Made by a program: the position numbers and the translations under genes. Shown here piece by piece: positions 44,832 through 53,505 of a stretch of DNA of 64,000 nucleotides; the first letter of the stretch is position 1; each line of letters begins with the position of its first letter. This DNA is from G965116155 sp965116155. GTDB lineage: Bacteria > Bdellovibrionota > Bdellovibrionia > Bdellovibrionales > UBA1609. The stretch covers positions 558,001 through 622,000 of the forward strand of contig OZ220488.1 of assembly GCA_965116155.1 (NCBI GenBank), in the 5' to 3' direction. Below the pieces are notes generated by a model, which saw nothing but the letters and a program-made list of their open reading frames with translations, was not told the origin of the DNA and did not search any database.

Positions 44832-46241
44832 TTAAAAAACAGTCCAGTCGGTGGCAATTTTGAGAGGCGGAGACAAATTGCCGCGCTTTTCTTGGGCAAT
44901 GCGACGCCCTGCCCACCACGTGCCACCCTCTAGCACCTGCGCCAAAGACAAGCCCGCATCCCCCACGCCCAAAGCGCTCCTTAGCTCTACAGCTAATTTG
45001 TCCAGCAGAACCACCGTCAAAGCCCGCCACTCTACCATCACCTCAGACCCTACCTCCCACTCCACATTGTAGTGGTTTTTGTCTTTTAACTCGATCACGC
45101 CTAAATCTACCAACAGCCCCCCATTGCGGTACTCAGGCAAAGGCGTCAGGCCATCTAAACACACCACCTCAATGCCACACTCTGCTAAAGGCTCTACCAA
45201 CGAGTAGGCCAGCCACTGCGTTAACTTATGAAAAGGCACAACACTACCAAAATCACACCCGCCCGCTTTTGCAAAAGGCGCATAATGCCACGCATCGCCC
45301 AAGGGCCGACCATCAGCCCGCAAACGCTCCGGCCACACACCTCCCAAAGCATGTAGCAACACTTTTAATAGCTCCGACGCAGGCACCACCGCACCCGGAA
45401 ACACCCGCAACAGATAATCTAAAATATTGCTCGGCCGACGGCTCACACCCACAAAGCACCGGTTCGCACTCACCGCCTCACCCAAAGCATGCATAAACCT
45501 CAACCTGGCCGCCACCCCAGGCAAAGGGTTGTATAAAGAAACCTGGAAACCCTCCTGCAAAGCCACCTGCGTTAAATTAAATAAACCCATACAATCCGCC
45601 TGAAAAGGCCGCGTCGGATTTGACGAAAAACCACCCTCCATAAACATATCAAAACTCGCCACACCCAAAGCCTCAGAACGGCGCAAAAACTCCTTGCTAG
45701 ACGAAGACGCTTCAGCCAAAGCCGCACCTTTGCCCCACGGCTTGGGCTTATACTTCCACTGAGTCCCTGCGCCCACATCGAGCAACACCGACAAAATTAC
45801 CAAATCCACCTTAGCCCGCACCACTTCCTCAGCACTAAGGCCACGGTTTAATACCTCGCTCTCTAAAACCTCCATGCGGTCCACTCCGCCTGCCGAAAAA
45901 TGCGCCCCCCTACTGTGCGGTGGAATCTCTAGCCCAGGGTGGCGCTCTAAAATTACACCACGCACATAATCCACCATCCTCTCCATGCGCTCAGGATAAT
46001 ACCACCAACACCCCTGGCCTCTTAAAACACGAAAATACACCTGGCGCGCACGGTCCCGCACACCCTGCGCCGATAACAAGTAATCCACCTCGGCCTCCGA
46101 GGCCACTATACGAGCCACAGGCTTTTGCGATGACTTAGAAGCCGGAACTTTGGGAGCGACCGGCTGCACATGCCGCCCTTGCGGTGCTACGATCCTCTTG
46201 CCAGCTCCCGAAACAGGCGCCGGGCGTTTTGCTTGACTCAT
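44832..46241 (-). CDS. urc4: URC4-like protein of uracil catabolism (DUF1688)
   Basis: About 469 residues of the DUF1688 family, known from fungal Urc4 in the URC pyrimidine-degradation route. Characteristic stretches are WWYYPERM, IPPHSRGAHFSAGG, DVGAGTQWKY and a C-terminal GGTWWAGRRIAQEKR. The exact reaction is not settled in what I know of the family; it acts downstream of Urc1 on the route from UMP-level intermediates to urea. It follows urc1 by 42 bases and is last in the six-gene minus-strand run. ATG 46241 is preferred; GAGGAG lies 13 bases upstream. Confidence 0.88.
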   Translation of the reverse strand: MSQAKRPAPVSGAGKRIVAPQGRHVQPVAPKVPASKSSQKPVARIVASEAEVDYLLSAQGVRDRARQVYFRVLRGQGCWWYYPERMERMVDYVRGVILERHPGLEIPPHSRGAHFSAGGVDRMEVLESEVLNRGLSAEEVVRAKVDLVILSVLLDVGAGTQWKYKPKPWGKGAALAEASSSSKEFLRRSEALGVASFDMFMEGGFSSNPTRPFQADCMGLFNLTQVALQEGFQVSLYNPLPGVAARLRFMHALGEAVSANRCFVGVSRRPSNILDYLLRVFPGAVVPASELLKVLLHALGGVWPERLRADGRPLGDAWHYAPFAKAGGCDFGSVVPFHKLTQWLAYSLVEPLAECGIEVVCLDGLTPLPEYRNGGLLVDLGVIELKDKNHYNVEWEVGSEVMVEWRALTVVLLDKLAVELRSALGVGDAGLSLAQVLEGGTWWAGRRIAQEKRGNLSPPLKIATDWTVF

Positions 46242-46283
46242 TTTAACTGCACACTCCTCAAGCAACCCACGCCCTTTAGCAAC

Positions 46284-47492
46284 TTATCCGCTGTAGTAGC
46301 CGGCTGCTTTTTTGGCTTCTATCTCCACATGCGCTCCACAGGGTATAAGATTATCCGGAATCGGTACGCGGCTCATAACTTTAATACCACTTTGTACAAT
46401 GGCTTTGTATTTAACATCACTCATAGAAACCAAATAATCCACACGCTCCACACCCGCCCAATGCAAAGCATCCGGCATGAGCTCCTGAAAACGCATATCC
46501 GCCACACCCGCCACACTTAAGGTGCGATTAAAATACTCCTCCACCTGGTCGCCACCTTTTTGCTGTTTGCGCGCATTGTAAACCAAGTACTTTGTCACCT
46601 CTCCCAAAGCGCGCCCCTCTTTACGAAAATAAAACACCATCCCACGCCCACCCGATTGGGCCACTTGCACCGCATGCTCTATTGCGTAAGTCAAATACGG
46701 CCGGCAAGTGCATATATCAGAGCCAAACACATCCGAGCCATTGCACTCATCATGCACCCGCAGGCTCACCTCTTGCTTAGAACCACGAGGATTAGGGTCG
46801 CCAAAAAAATACACACTCAGCCCCCCTATAGGAGGCAAAAAAAGCTTTATCTCAGGGCGCTTTATGAGATCCTCGTACATGCCTCCTGTGTGCTTGTACA
46901 GACCCTGCCTTAAATGCTCTTCTGTCACACCAAAACGCGCCGCCACACCCGGCAAATACCAAACCAAGTCAATAGCCGCCTTGGTAACCTGCAGCTCGCC
47001 CGATTTTAACAGCACACGCCCATCGGGCTTAAGACGCCCCGCCTCCATGGCGCGCACGATTTCAGGCACATCCATACGCGCCCGAGTCACCGCAATAGTA
47101 GGACGCACATCCTCACCCATTGCCACTAGCTCGTGAAACTCCTCCCCCATATGAGCCCCCCAAGGGTCAAAGCTCACAATGCGACCACTCGACCAGCTGG
47201 CAAAAGGGCCCACCTGGCACCCACCTTGGGTGTTGCGCCAGTCAGGGCGGTGCCCCTTGGGCAATGTGCCCACCGTGGCTGCCAAGGCCCTATACACGCC
47301 ATAGCTGCCACTCCATGCACCAATAGCATTGCGGTTGGGACCATGCAAAACCACAGGCGTGCGCACTGGAGCGCAACTGTTTAAAGACCTAGCAGACTCA
47401 CACTTAAAATCACTGCTCACCACCGTCTCCCCATGTACAGATCCCACGGCCACCTCCCATGCTGAAACATAAAGCCTAGCATCCGCGCGCAA
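46284..47492 (-). CDS. urc1: URC1-like GTP cyclohydrolase II homologue
   Basis: 402 residues homologous to GTP cyclohydrolase II (RibA), with the Urc1-type N-terminal extension (RNAIGAWSGSYGVYRALA). RibA zinc-site residues are visible in HDECNGSDVFGSDICTCRPYL (Cys ligands), and the later stretch FYFRKEGRALGEVTKYL corresponds to the catalytic loop. With DUF1688 and uridine kinase as neighbours, opening of the uracil ring in the URC pathway is more likely than riboflavin synthesis. The start is a TTG that overlaps the udk end by 17 bases. Confidence 0.88.
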   Translation of the reverse strand: MRADARLYVSAWEVAVGSVHGETVVSSDFKCESARSLNSCAPVRTPVVLHGPNRNAIGAWSGSYGVYRALAATVGTLPKGHRPDWRNTQGGCQVGPFASWSSGRIVSFDPWGAHMGEEFHELVAMGEDVRPTIAVTRARMDVPEIVRAMEAGRLKPDGRVLLKSGELQVTKAAIDLVWYLPGVAARFGVTEEHLRQGLYKHTGGMYEDLIKRPEIKLFLPPIGGLSVYFFGDPNPRGSKQEVSLRVHDECNGSDVFGSDICTCRPYLTYAIEHAVQVAQSGGRGMVFYFRKEGRALGEVTKYLVYNARKQQKGGDQVEEYFNRTLSVAGVADMRFQELMPDALHWAGVERVDYLVSMSDVKYKAIVQSGIKVMSRVPIPDNLIPCGAHVEIEAKKAAGYYSG

Positions 47493-48156
47493 ACATGTTC
47501 AACACGCGCCGACCCACGGCAGCGTAATCAAAGGGCTTAGAACCATCTAAGCTCCACATGGCCGCGCTTTTGTAGGGGGCTATAAATTTACGGTACCCTG
47601 GCTCTACAAAACGTTCAAACTGCTGCACAGCATTTTCGGGCTTACGCCCCCGCTGGGTGGTGTCGCGCTCAATTTTGCGCCTAAGACGCAGCTCGGTATC
47701 GGCCTCTATAAAAATACGCGCATTGCATGCCTCTTGTAGCGCCTTGTGTGCAAAAATCAAAATCCCCTCGCACAGCATAAAGCTCCCCAGGCTAAAGGGG
47801 CCCATTAATAAGTGGCGCCTTTTGCGTACATGCTGCTCAAAATCGTACACCGGCTGCCTAAAAGGACGGCCCTTTTTAAACGCCCGCACGTGCTGGTGCA
47901 TTAAAGACAAATCTAGGCTCTGTGGCCTATCAAAATTAAGCTGCATCCTGCGGCAACGGGGCACATGGCGGCAGTCTCTAAAATAACTATCCCCACCCAA
48001 CCGCACTACAGCATAGCCTTGAGCCTGTAACCACTTTGCAAAGCCCGCACAAAAATGCGTCTTGCCCGAGGCACTGCCACCGCACACTCCCACCACCCAG
48101 CGCCCAGAACCTAACTCTGGATTAAACAGACTGGATACAAAAGGAGTTGTTTGCAT
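47476..48156 (-). CDS. udk: Uridine kinase
   Basis: 226 residues of the uridine kinase/phosphoribulokinase P-loop fold: Walker A GGSASGKTHF (~26-35), GDSYFRDC, the FDRPQSLD motif and VYDFEQHVR. It would phosphorylate uridine or cytidine to the monophosphate. In the URC pathway uracil must first become a nucleotide, so this gene supplies the entry step from uridine. Translation of urc1 starts inside its last codons, implying coupling. Confidence 0.88.
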   Translation of the reverse strand: MQTTPFVSSLFNPELGSGRWVVGVCGGSASGKTHFCAGFAKWLQAQGYAVVRLGGDSYFRDCRHVPRCRRMQLNFDRPQSLDLSLMHQHVRAFKKGRPFRQPVYDFEQHVRKRRHLLMGPFSLGSFMLCEGILIFAHKALQEACNARIFIEADTELRLRRKIERDTTQRGRKPENAVQQFERFVEPGYRKFIAPYKSAAMWSLDGSKPFDYAAVGRRVLNMFARGC

Positions 48157-48183
48157 ACGCTTTGCAGTTTTTTTATGAGCTAC

Positions 48184-48921
48184 TTACTCAGGTGGTTTTA
48201 GCTGAAGGGTTTTGTGCGATAACTTTTTTAAGGGGCCAGACAACACATCCACACCGGGAGAATAGTAAGCATACTGCGGCGTGGTTTGAGACACAGGGAG
48301 GTCCTGCAGCAATTGGCTTTGGTGCAAATGCACACACGCCTTGTGCAGCTCCCAAGGCGGATGCTCCACCTGGCATATAAATACACTATTCTGCTTGCTT
48401 GCAAAAAGCGCGTAGCGCTCCGTTAAAAAATGCTCAAGCGTGCCGGGCTTTGCAAAAAAGCCCTGCCCTCCCTGAGGCTTGGCATATTCAAAGTGAGACA
48501 CATGGCCCAATTTGTGAATGCGAAAATGCTCTTTTTGCTTTTTTTGAAGCGCGATTTTACTCCAGATGTAAGGCAACCGGTAAACTCCCTTGCCAAAAAC
48601 ACACGCCAAAAAACTATTGGCATACAAGCTAAAAAACCACACCCCTTGCCTGCCCGTATGCTGATGCGTGACATAAGTGCGCACATTGCACTCTAAAAAC
48701 TCAGCTCCTTTTAAAGGCCACCAGCGGGGCTTGGTGTTTTGCATTTTAAACGCCACCACACTCAGCCAAGCCGAGCCACTGTGGGTTGCAATTTGCAAAG
48801 AAGGTGGCAAAAGCTTTTGCAACGCGCGGGCTTGCGCCGGGTAATGCAAAAACAGAGCCTCATACCACGACTGGCACCAGCCTTGGCTTATTTTTTGCGG
48901 ATTTTCGCTGCGCTCCCCCAC
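48184..48921 (-). CDS. DUF2071/YqjF-family protein
   Basis: 245 residues with the DUF2071 pattern: LLPPSLQIATHSGSAWLSVV, ECNVRTYVTH, GVWFFSLYAN and YRLPY. The family has an acetoacetate-decarboxylase-like fold; its role is unknown. It lies between rplX (22 bases upstream) and udk (27 bases downstream) on the same strand and is probably co-transcribed. There is no evidence that it belongs to uracil catabolism apart from position. Confidence 0.8.
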   Translation of the reverse strand: MGERSENPQKISQGWCQSWYEALFLHYPAQARALQKLLPPSLQIATHSGSAWLSVVAFKMQNTKPRWWPLKGAEFLECNVRTYVTHQHTGRQGVWFFSLYANSFLACVFGKGVYRLPYIWSKIALQKKQKEHFRIHKLGHVSHFEYAKPQGGQGFFAKPGTLEHFLTERYALFASKQNSVFICQVEHPPWELHKACVHLHQSQLLQDLPVSQTTPQYAYYSPGVDVLSGPLKKLSHKTLQLKPPE

Positions 48922-48943
48922 TGAGCCCCCATACTTAAAAGCC

Positions 48944-49231
48944 TTAGGCCTTTTTTACAGACACTTTGCGCACATTAGAGTAGTCCAAATAAGACTCTTC
49001 ACGGGTTTGGCCTTTTTCGGGCTTTTCTTTGTTGTAGTGGGTTTTTAAGTTAATACCCTTTACCCACACGACGAGATGCTTTTTATCGAGCTTAATCACC
49101 TCACCCTTGCGCCCCCTTTCGGCCCCTGCAATAACCTCCACTTGGTCGCCTTTTTTAATTTTTAACTTCGGTGGGCGTAAGCACACTTGCTTGCGCTTTA
49201 TGGGTGAAAACATACTATTACGCTGTCTCAT
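48944..49231 (-). CDS. rplX: Ribosomal protein L24
   Basis: 95 residues with a KOW motif (KIKKGDQVEVIAGAERGRKG) and the L24 C-terminal block (VKGINLKTHY ... YLDYSNV). L24 binds 23S rRNA early in large-subunit assembly. In most bacteria it sits in the S10/spc cluster between L14 and L5; here it follows rpmB by 17 bases. Either the gene has moved or this is a second copy. Confidence 0.88.
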   Translation of the reverse strand: MRQRNSMFSPIKRKQVCLRPPKLKIKKGDQVEVIAGAERGRKGEVIKLDKKHLVVWVKGINLKTHYNKEKPEKGQTREESYLDYSNVRKVSVKKA

Positions 49232-49248
49232 TGCGGATAATACTCCAA

Positions 49249-49572
49249 TTAAGTAGAGCCCCCGCCTGCAATGCTGGGCTTTTTGGATTGAGTGCGCTTA
49301 ATGCACCTTTGCAGGCTAAGGCGCAGCTGAGCCGCTTTGGGGGCCAACGCATGGGCTGGTGTGCCTAGCAAGTAGGCATCCAAACCACCGCGATGCTCAA
49401 GGCTTTTAAGCGTTTTGCGCGATACCCTCAAGCGCACCGCACGCTTTAAAATGGGGCTAAACAGCCTGTGGCTTTGTATATTGGGCAAACAGCGGGACTT
49501 GGTTTTAATATTAGAGTGACTGACCAGGTTTTTAACCCTGGGGCCGACTCCTGAAATCTCACAACGTGGCAT
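49249..49572 (-). CDS. rpmB: Ribosomal protein L28
   Basis: About 107 residues. CEISGVGPRVKNLVSHSN and KTKSRCLPNIQSHRL are the L28 signature, and LKSLEHRGGLDAYLL resembles the alphaproteobacterial-type C-terminus. The tail after residue ~80 is basic and longer than usual. ATG 49572 is chosen over an upstream TTG. It heads the run rpmB-rplX-DUF2071-udk-urc1-urc4; rpsR is divergent, so promoters lie in 49573-49763. Confidence 0.88.
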   Translation of the reverse strand: MPRCEISGVGPRVKNLVSHSNIKTKSRCLPNIQSHRLFSPILKRAVRLRVSRKTLKSLEHRGGLDAYLLGTPAHALAPKAAQLRLSLQRCIKRTQSKKPSIAGGGST

Positions 49573-49763
49573 TAGCCTCAAACTCCCTACTGGATGGTGT
49601 GCGCTACTTAAGTCCCCCGGTTAAGTCTTCTGGTTGAGTCCTCTGGGGGCCTTGCCCTTTTTTAGTACCGCTAAGCACTTGATGTCTAGCAGAAATTTGT
49701 ATAGCCTTGTGTGGGTTTGGGTTTTAGTGCCCAACACCACGCACCCCCAAGGAGGCCCAGGTT

Positions 49764-50153
49764 ATGCAGCAGGCAGGCACGTCTTATCGCACCAAATACA
49801 AGCCCGAATACCCCGCAAGCTTTGTTTTTGACTACAAAGACCCTGTTACGTTGCGGCTGTTTTTAATGGATGGCGGCAAAATTGCCCCTTTGCGCATCAC
49901 GCGCCTTAGTGCCGCGCAGCAGCGGCGCTTAAAGGAGGCTATTAAGAGGGCTCGCAATTTGGCCCTTTTGCCCCAAGGCTACGAGGCTTATGATAACTTT
50001 CAGCGCCCGGCACCCTTATCGCCCAGGGGCTTTTCTTTAGATTCCAGTGGAGCTAAATCTGAGGCTGCCCCTGCCTCTAATGGCAGAGCTTCTAGTGGTG
50101 GCAGGTCGTCTGGAGCTAATGAACCTGAGGCTCCTCCTGGCTCAGTGTCTTAG
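49764..50153 (+). CDS. rpsR: Ribosomal protein S18 with long C-terminal tail
   Basis: 129 residues. The S18 core is at about 20-75 (FDYKDPVTLRLFLMDGGKI, PLRITRLSAAQQRRLKEAI, KRARNLALLP). About 50 residues of Ser/Ala/Gly-rich tail follow, which S18 normally lacks. AGGAGG stands eight bases before the ATG. Between its stop and asd lies TTAGAGCGCTTG, one base different from the class Y terminus. Confidence 0.9.
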   Translation: MQQAGTSYRTKYKPEYPASFVFDYKDPVTLRLFLMDGGKIAPLRITRLSAAQQRRLKEAIKRARNLALLPQGYEAYDNFQRPAPLSPRGFSLDSSGAKSEAAPASNGRASSGGRSSGANEPEAPPGSVS

Positions 50154-50161
50154 AGCGCTTG

Positions 50162-51226
50162 ATGCAAAGTAAGGGCTGGCGAGTGGGCATTGTGGGGGCT
50201 ACGGGCATGGTGGGCCGCGCGTTTGCCCAGTGCTTGCAATCCGTACCCGTTACGGAGCTGCGGCCTTTTGCTAGTGCAGCGTCTATTGGTAAAGAGATTC
50301 CCTTTGGCGCAAGTTCCGTTAAGGTGCAAGCCCTTGAGACAAACTGCTTTAAGGGTTTGGATTTGGTGTTTTTTGCATCGAGTGCGCCTTTGGCTCTTAA
50401 GTGGGCGCCGCAAGCTTTAGAGAGTGGAGCATGCGTGGTGGACAACTCCACGGCTTTTCGAATGGACCCAGGCCATGTGCTTTGCGTGCCTGAGGTTAAT
50501 GGGAACCTACTGCCCAATAAAAGGCCTTGCTTGGTGTCTAGCCCTAATTGCGCGGCCATTTTATTGGTGCTTTTATTAAAGCCCTTGCAAGAGGCTTTCG
50601 GTTTAGATGAGGTGCGCACCTGCACCTACCAGAGTGTTAGCGGAGCGGGTATTGCAGCGCAAAGGGAGCTAATAGAGCAAAGCCGTGCGCTGCTGGATGT
50701 GTTGGAGCAAGAGGGCGAAGAGCGTGCCCTTAGAGCAGGGCTGCATGACCATTTAAATGTTAAGGCCTTGCCGGGGCCTATAGGCTTTAACTGTTTGCCG
50801 CAGATTGGAGAGTTTGAACAAGCCAATCCAAACGAAACCGGCCTAGAAGAATCTGGACAAACGGGGGAAGAAATCAAAGTGGTAGAGGAGTGTCGAAAAA
50901 TTCTCAACCTGCCAGAGCTACCTATGGCGAGCTTTTGCGTCAGAGTGCCTACGTTTAATTCCCATGCTCAACTTGTGTGGGTGCGTTTTAAAAAAGAGCC
51001 TCAGTTGGATGAAGTGCAGGCCATGTTAAGCAAGGCCACTGGTTTGGAATTTAAATCGCGCTATCCTTTGCAGAGCCATGCAAGTGGAAAAGCGGGCGCT
51101 ATGGTGGGGCGGGTGCATAAGCTAGAAGGTATTGAAAATACCTGGGGGTTTTGGTTGGTGGGGGACAACATTTTAAAAGGCGCCGCCCTTAACGGCCTGC
51201 AAATTGCATTAAAGTTAGAGCGCTAG
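50162..51226 (+). CDS. asd: Aspartate-semialdehyde dehydrogenase
   Basis: About 354 residues. It reduces aspartyl phosphate with NADPH in lysine, threonine, methionine and diaminopimelate synthesis. Visible are GIVGATGMVG (NADP fold), SSPNCAAI with the catalytic Cys, YQSVSGAG, and RVPTFNSHAQ. The C-terminus is LKLER-stop; TTAGAGCGCTAG, the class Y element end, encodes the last three residues and the stop. Confidence 0.94.
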   Translation: MQSKGWRVGIVGATGMVGRAFAQCLQSVPVTELRPFASAASIGKEIPFGASSVKVQALETNCFKGLDLVFFASSAPLALKWAPQALESGACVVDNSTAFRMDPGHVLCVPEVNGNLLPNKRPCLVSSPNCAAILLVLLLKPLQEAFGLDEVRTCTYQSVSGAGIAAQRELIEQSRALLDVLEQEGEERALRAGLHDHLNVKALPGPIGFNCLPQIGEFEQANPNETGLEESGQTGEEIKVVEECRKILNLPELPMASFCVRVPTFNSHAQLVWVRFKKEPQLDEVQAMLSKATGLEFKSRYPLQSHASGKAGAMVGRVHKLEGIENTWGFWLVGDNILKGAALNGLQIALKLER

Positions 51227-51850
51227 GAAAATGCCCTGGGACTAAGCGCAGTCTCTAGCGCAACCCCCTTTAGGGGGTGTCCGCGATAGAGACAAGCGTC
51301 CCGCAGGGCATTTTCCGACCTATAAGTGCGTAAGCCATCAGAGTGCTAGTAAAATTCTCTGAAGCTAAGCGACGGCATCCTGATAGCCCCTGTGAAGGGG
51401 CGGCCATCAGGGCGCCAAGCGTCCCACAGAAAATTTTATGGGCTATACGGCATCTATGAGCCTGTAGCCTTGTGCAATCGTTAGGCACAAGGCGACCAGA
51501 CTGCCGTCAAAGCTCCGCGCATTGAGCAAACAAAAGTTAAAGGACTAATAAAATTTTCTGGGACAAAGTGCGTAAGCTGTATAGGTCGCAAAAACTCTTT
51601 AAGGCTTTCGTTTTTCCCCCTTGACACCACCTGCGGGGTGCCAAGGGGGCTTTACTCACTGCTTAAAGAGTTTTTACTAGCGCTTTAATTGGGCGTAAGC
51701 ATAAAAGTGTTAGTGAGGGCACCCTGGCCAGAGAGCGCAGCCTATGGACGCGCCTTTAGGTGCGCCAGGCAAGCGGTCTAAGCCAGGGTGTTCTCACGTG
51801 CTGGATAAAGCGGCGGCGCTCTATCCCAGAATTTTAGGCTAGCGCTCTAA
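51215..51850. repeat. Array of four Y, one W and one U palindrome, partly nested
   Basis: Y at 51215-51326 (stem GAAAATGCCCTG/CAGGGCATTTTC) overlaps the asd stop. A second Y is at 51338-51450, followed by W at 51451-51535 (stem GCCTTGTGC/GCACAAGGC). A third Y starts at 51536 but is interrupted after GGGACAAA by an inverted Y (51577-51688) and an inverted U (51693-51806). Sequence resumes as AAAGCGGCGGCGCTCTATCC to 51850. Both insertions sit at the conserved internal-loop box. Confidence 0.85.
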
Positions 51851-52050
51851 TTGGGACTTAACCAAGACCATCGATGATCGGGAGATTCTTCAACACGAAA
51901 GCGATAACCTACAGTAATGTTGCGCTCCACTAAGGCCGCTAAATGCGGCGTGGTGTTTTGAAAAGTAGACACCACTCCCTTGTCGCCCAGAAACAATCCG
52001 AGCATAAAAAAAGCATACAAAAATACCAATAAAACAGCTTCGACAGTCAT
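51847..52050 (-). CDS. Small membrane protein linked to pilin, possibly TadE-like
   Basis: 67 residues: an N-terminal hydrophobic segment with a Glu at position 4 (MTVEAVLLVFLYAFFMLG), recalling TadE/pilin-like N-termini, then a short polar tail. Its ATG directly follows the TAG of the pilin gene, so the two are translated together. The family is not certain. Confidence 0.55.
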   Translation of the reverse strand: MTVEAVLLVFLYAFFMLGLFLGDKGVVSTFQNTTPHLAALVERNITVGYRFRVEESPDHRWSWLSPN

Positions 52051-52230
52051 CTAGAAATCACTAATCTGCCCGCCCAGATCCTCTACCTTGCCCGAAACCA
52101 CGCTCATAATACGGTCCTTAAAAAGCAAAGCCAGAGCCACCACAACAACTAGTAGCAAAATGTACTCCGTGGCACCCTGAGCGCTCTCGTCCTGCCAAAA
52201 TCTGCTTAGTTGAACTTTTAACTTTTTCAC
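52051..52230 (-). CDS. Flp-type (class III) pilin
   Basis: 59 residues from GTG 52230, chosen because GGAGG lies five bases upstream; longer frames would overlap the divergent gene. The sequence MKKLKVQLSRFWQDESAQG followed by ATEYILLLVVVVALALLFK is a classic class III pilin: a short leader, Gly before the cleavage site, Glu at +4 relative to Ala, and a hydrophobic helix. Flp pilins form Tad pili for adhesion; assembly genes are not in the window. Confidence 0.85.
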   Translation of the reverse strand: MKKLKVQLSRFWQDESAQGATEYILLLVVVVALALLFKDRIMSVVSGKVEDLGGQISDF

Positions 52231-52323
52231 CCAGTCCTCCACCTGTTCTGATACACCTCTAGATGTACACCCATGCTTTTTCGGCACAAAGTCTAGAGGA
52301 CTTAAGACCGATACGAAATCTAT

Positions 52324-53103
52324 ATGGCAAGCGGACAAAGCACAGTAGAGTACACTCTGATCCTATTTGCCTGCGTCATGGTTGGCTTGATGGCCTTGTG
52401 GCGATTTGGAGCCGCCTTTGAATCCTGGGGGCACAACTATTTTGGCAGCTACGTGGAGTGTCTCATAGCCACAGGTACATTGCCTCAATCTGGGCACAAT
52501 GCCTCAGCCTCAGGCTCATTGTGCGAAGACTACCACGCTCCCTTTAGCTTTAGCCAAGGCAGGCCTCCTAAAGCCCGCGCATCAAATCGTGCACGCAGCT
52601 CCAACACTAGCTCTACGCGGACTCGTTCGAATCGCACTAACTCTCGCCAAGCGAAAAGCGCGCGCTCTTCTGACAGCAATAGGCGCAATGCATCGGCCGA
52701 TGGGCGCAGATCAGAGTCCAGGGAGCGTGTGCCCATAGGAGCCTATGCGGGACAGGGTGAGTCTTACCAAGGACCTAGTAACAGAGGCAAAGCCGCTAGT
52801 AGCACAGGGCCTGCTGGCGCCTCTGGGCGCGCATCGTCTGCAGGGCGCGTGCAGATAGAGCAAGACCAACGCCAAACAAGAGCGCGCGCAGGAAGAGTTC
52901 AAGGTTTTGACTCATCCGGCACAGGACGCAAGGGCACTTTAATACCCGTAGCAAAACCACCCCCTGCGCGCATGCCGGCCCAAATTCCGGCTTTAAGCTT
53001 TATGGGGCTTATACGGCTTTTAATTATGATTGCTATGCTCTTAGCTCTGCTCCTAGTTTTAGGCGCCCAAGCTCTCAGGCTCAAAAAATCTTTAGAAAGT
53101 TAG
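52324..53103 (+). CDS. Pilin-like protein with long disordered linker
   Basis: 259 residues. The N-terminus (GQSTVEYTLILFACVMVGLM) is pilin or TadE-like, with Gly, then Glu at +5 and a hydrophobic helix. A Cys pair follows near 55-75, then a Ser/Arg/Ala-rich disordered linker (~85-220) and a C-terminal membrane helix (MIAMLLALLLVLGAQAL). Divergent from the Flp pilin with 93 bases between starts, so they may share regulation. Confidence 0.6.
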   Translation: MASGQSTVEYTLILFACVMVGLMALWRFGAAFESWGHNYFGSYVECLIATGTLPQSGHNASASGSLCEDYHAPFSFSQGRPPKARASNRARSSNTSSTRTRSNRTNSRQAKSARSSDSNRRNASADGRRSESRERVPIGAYAGQGESYQGPSNRGKAASSTGPAGASGRASSAGRVQIEQDQRQTRARAGRVQGFDSSGTGRKGTLIPVAKPPPARMPAQIPALSFMGLIRLLIMIAMLLALLLVLGAQALRLKKSLES

Positions 53104-53505
53104 AGTGCGTAAGCATCAGAGTGCTAGTAAAACAAACTTGGCCAGTAAGTGCAGTCCCAAGGGCAGCTTAAGAAGCTGCTACCCTTGGGACAAACGGAAG
53201 GCCCAAGTTTGTTTTGCGACCTATATGCGTAAGCATAAAAGCGCCAGCAAAAATGTCTTCAGCCCTACGCAGTCCAGCTGATAGCGCCCCTGGGCGCGGG
53301 CCATCAGATGGACAAGTGGTCTTGACTGAAGCATTTTTGCGCGCTAGACAGCTGAAGCATCTATGAGCCTGTAGCGATAGGCGATCTCTAAGCCTATCGC
53401 GACCAAATTTGCTTAAGAGAGGCTGGACTTCCCCAGATTTTTAGACCCAAGGCCGTGACAAGAGCAAGCGTCCCGCAGAATTTTGGGCTAGTCCTCTAAA
53501 TTTAA
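53104..53505. repeat. Array of Y, X and W palindromes and a half Y
   Basis: Y at 53114-53225 (stem AAAACAAACTTGG.C/G.CCAAGTTTGTTTT, box GCAGTCCC/GGGACAAACGGAAG), directly abutting X at 53227-53352, then W at 53358-53405 with the uninterrupted stem GCGATAGGCGATCTC. A half Y (GCGTCCCGCAGAATTTTGGG) ends at about 53503 and supplies the stop of xthA. Confidence 0.85.
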
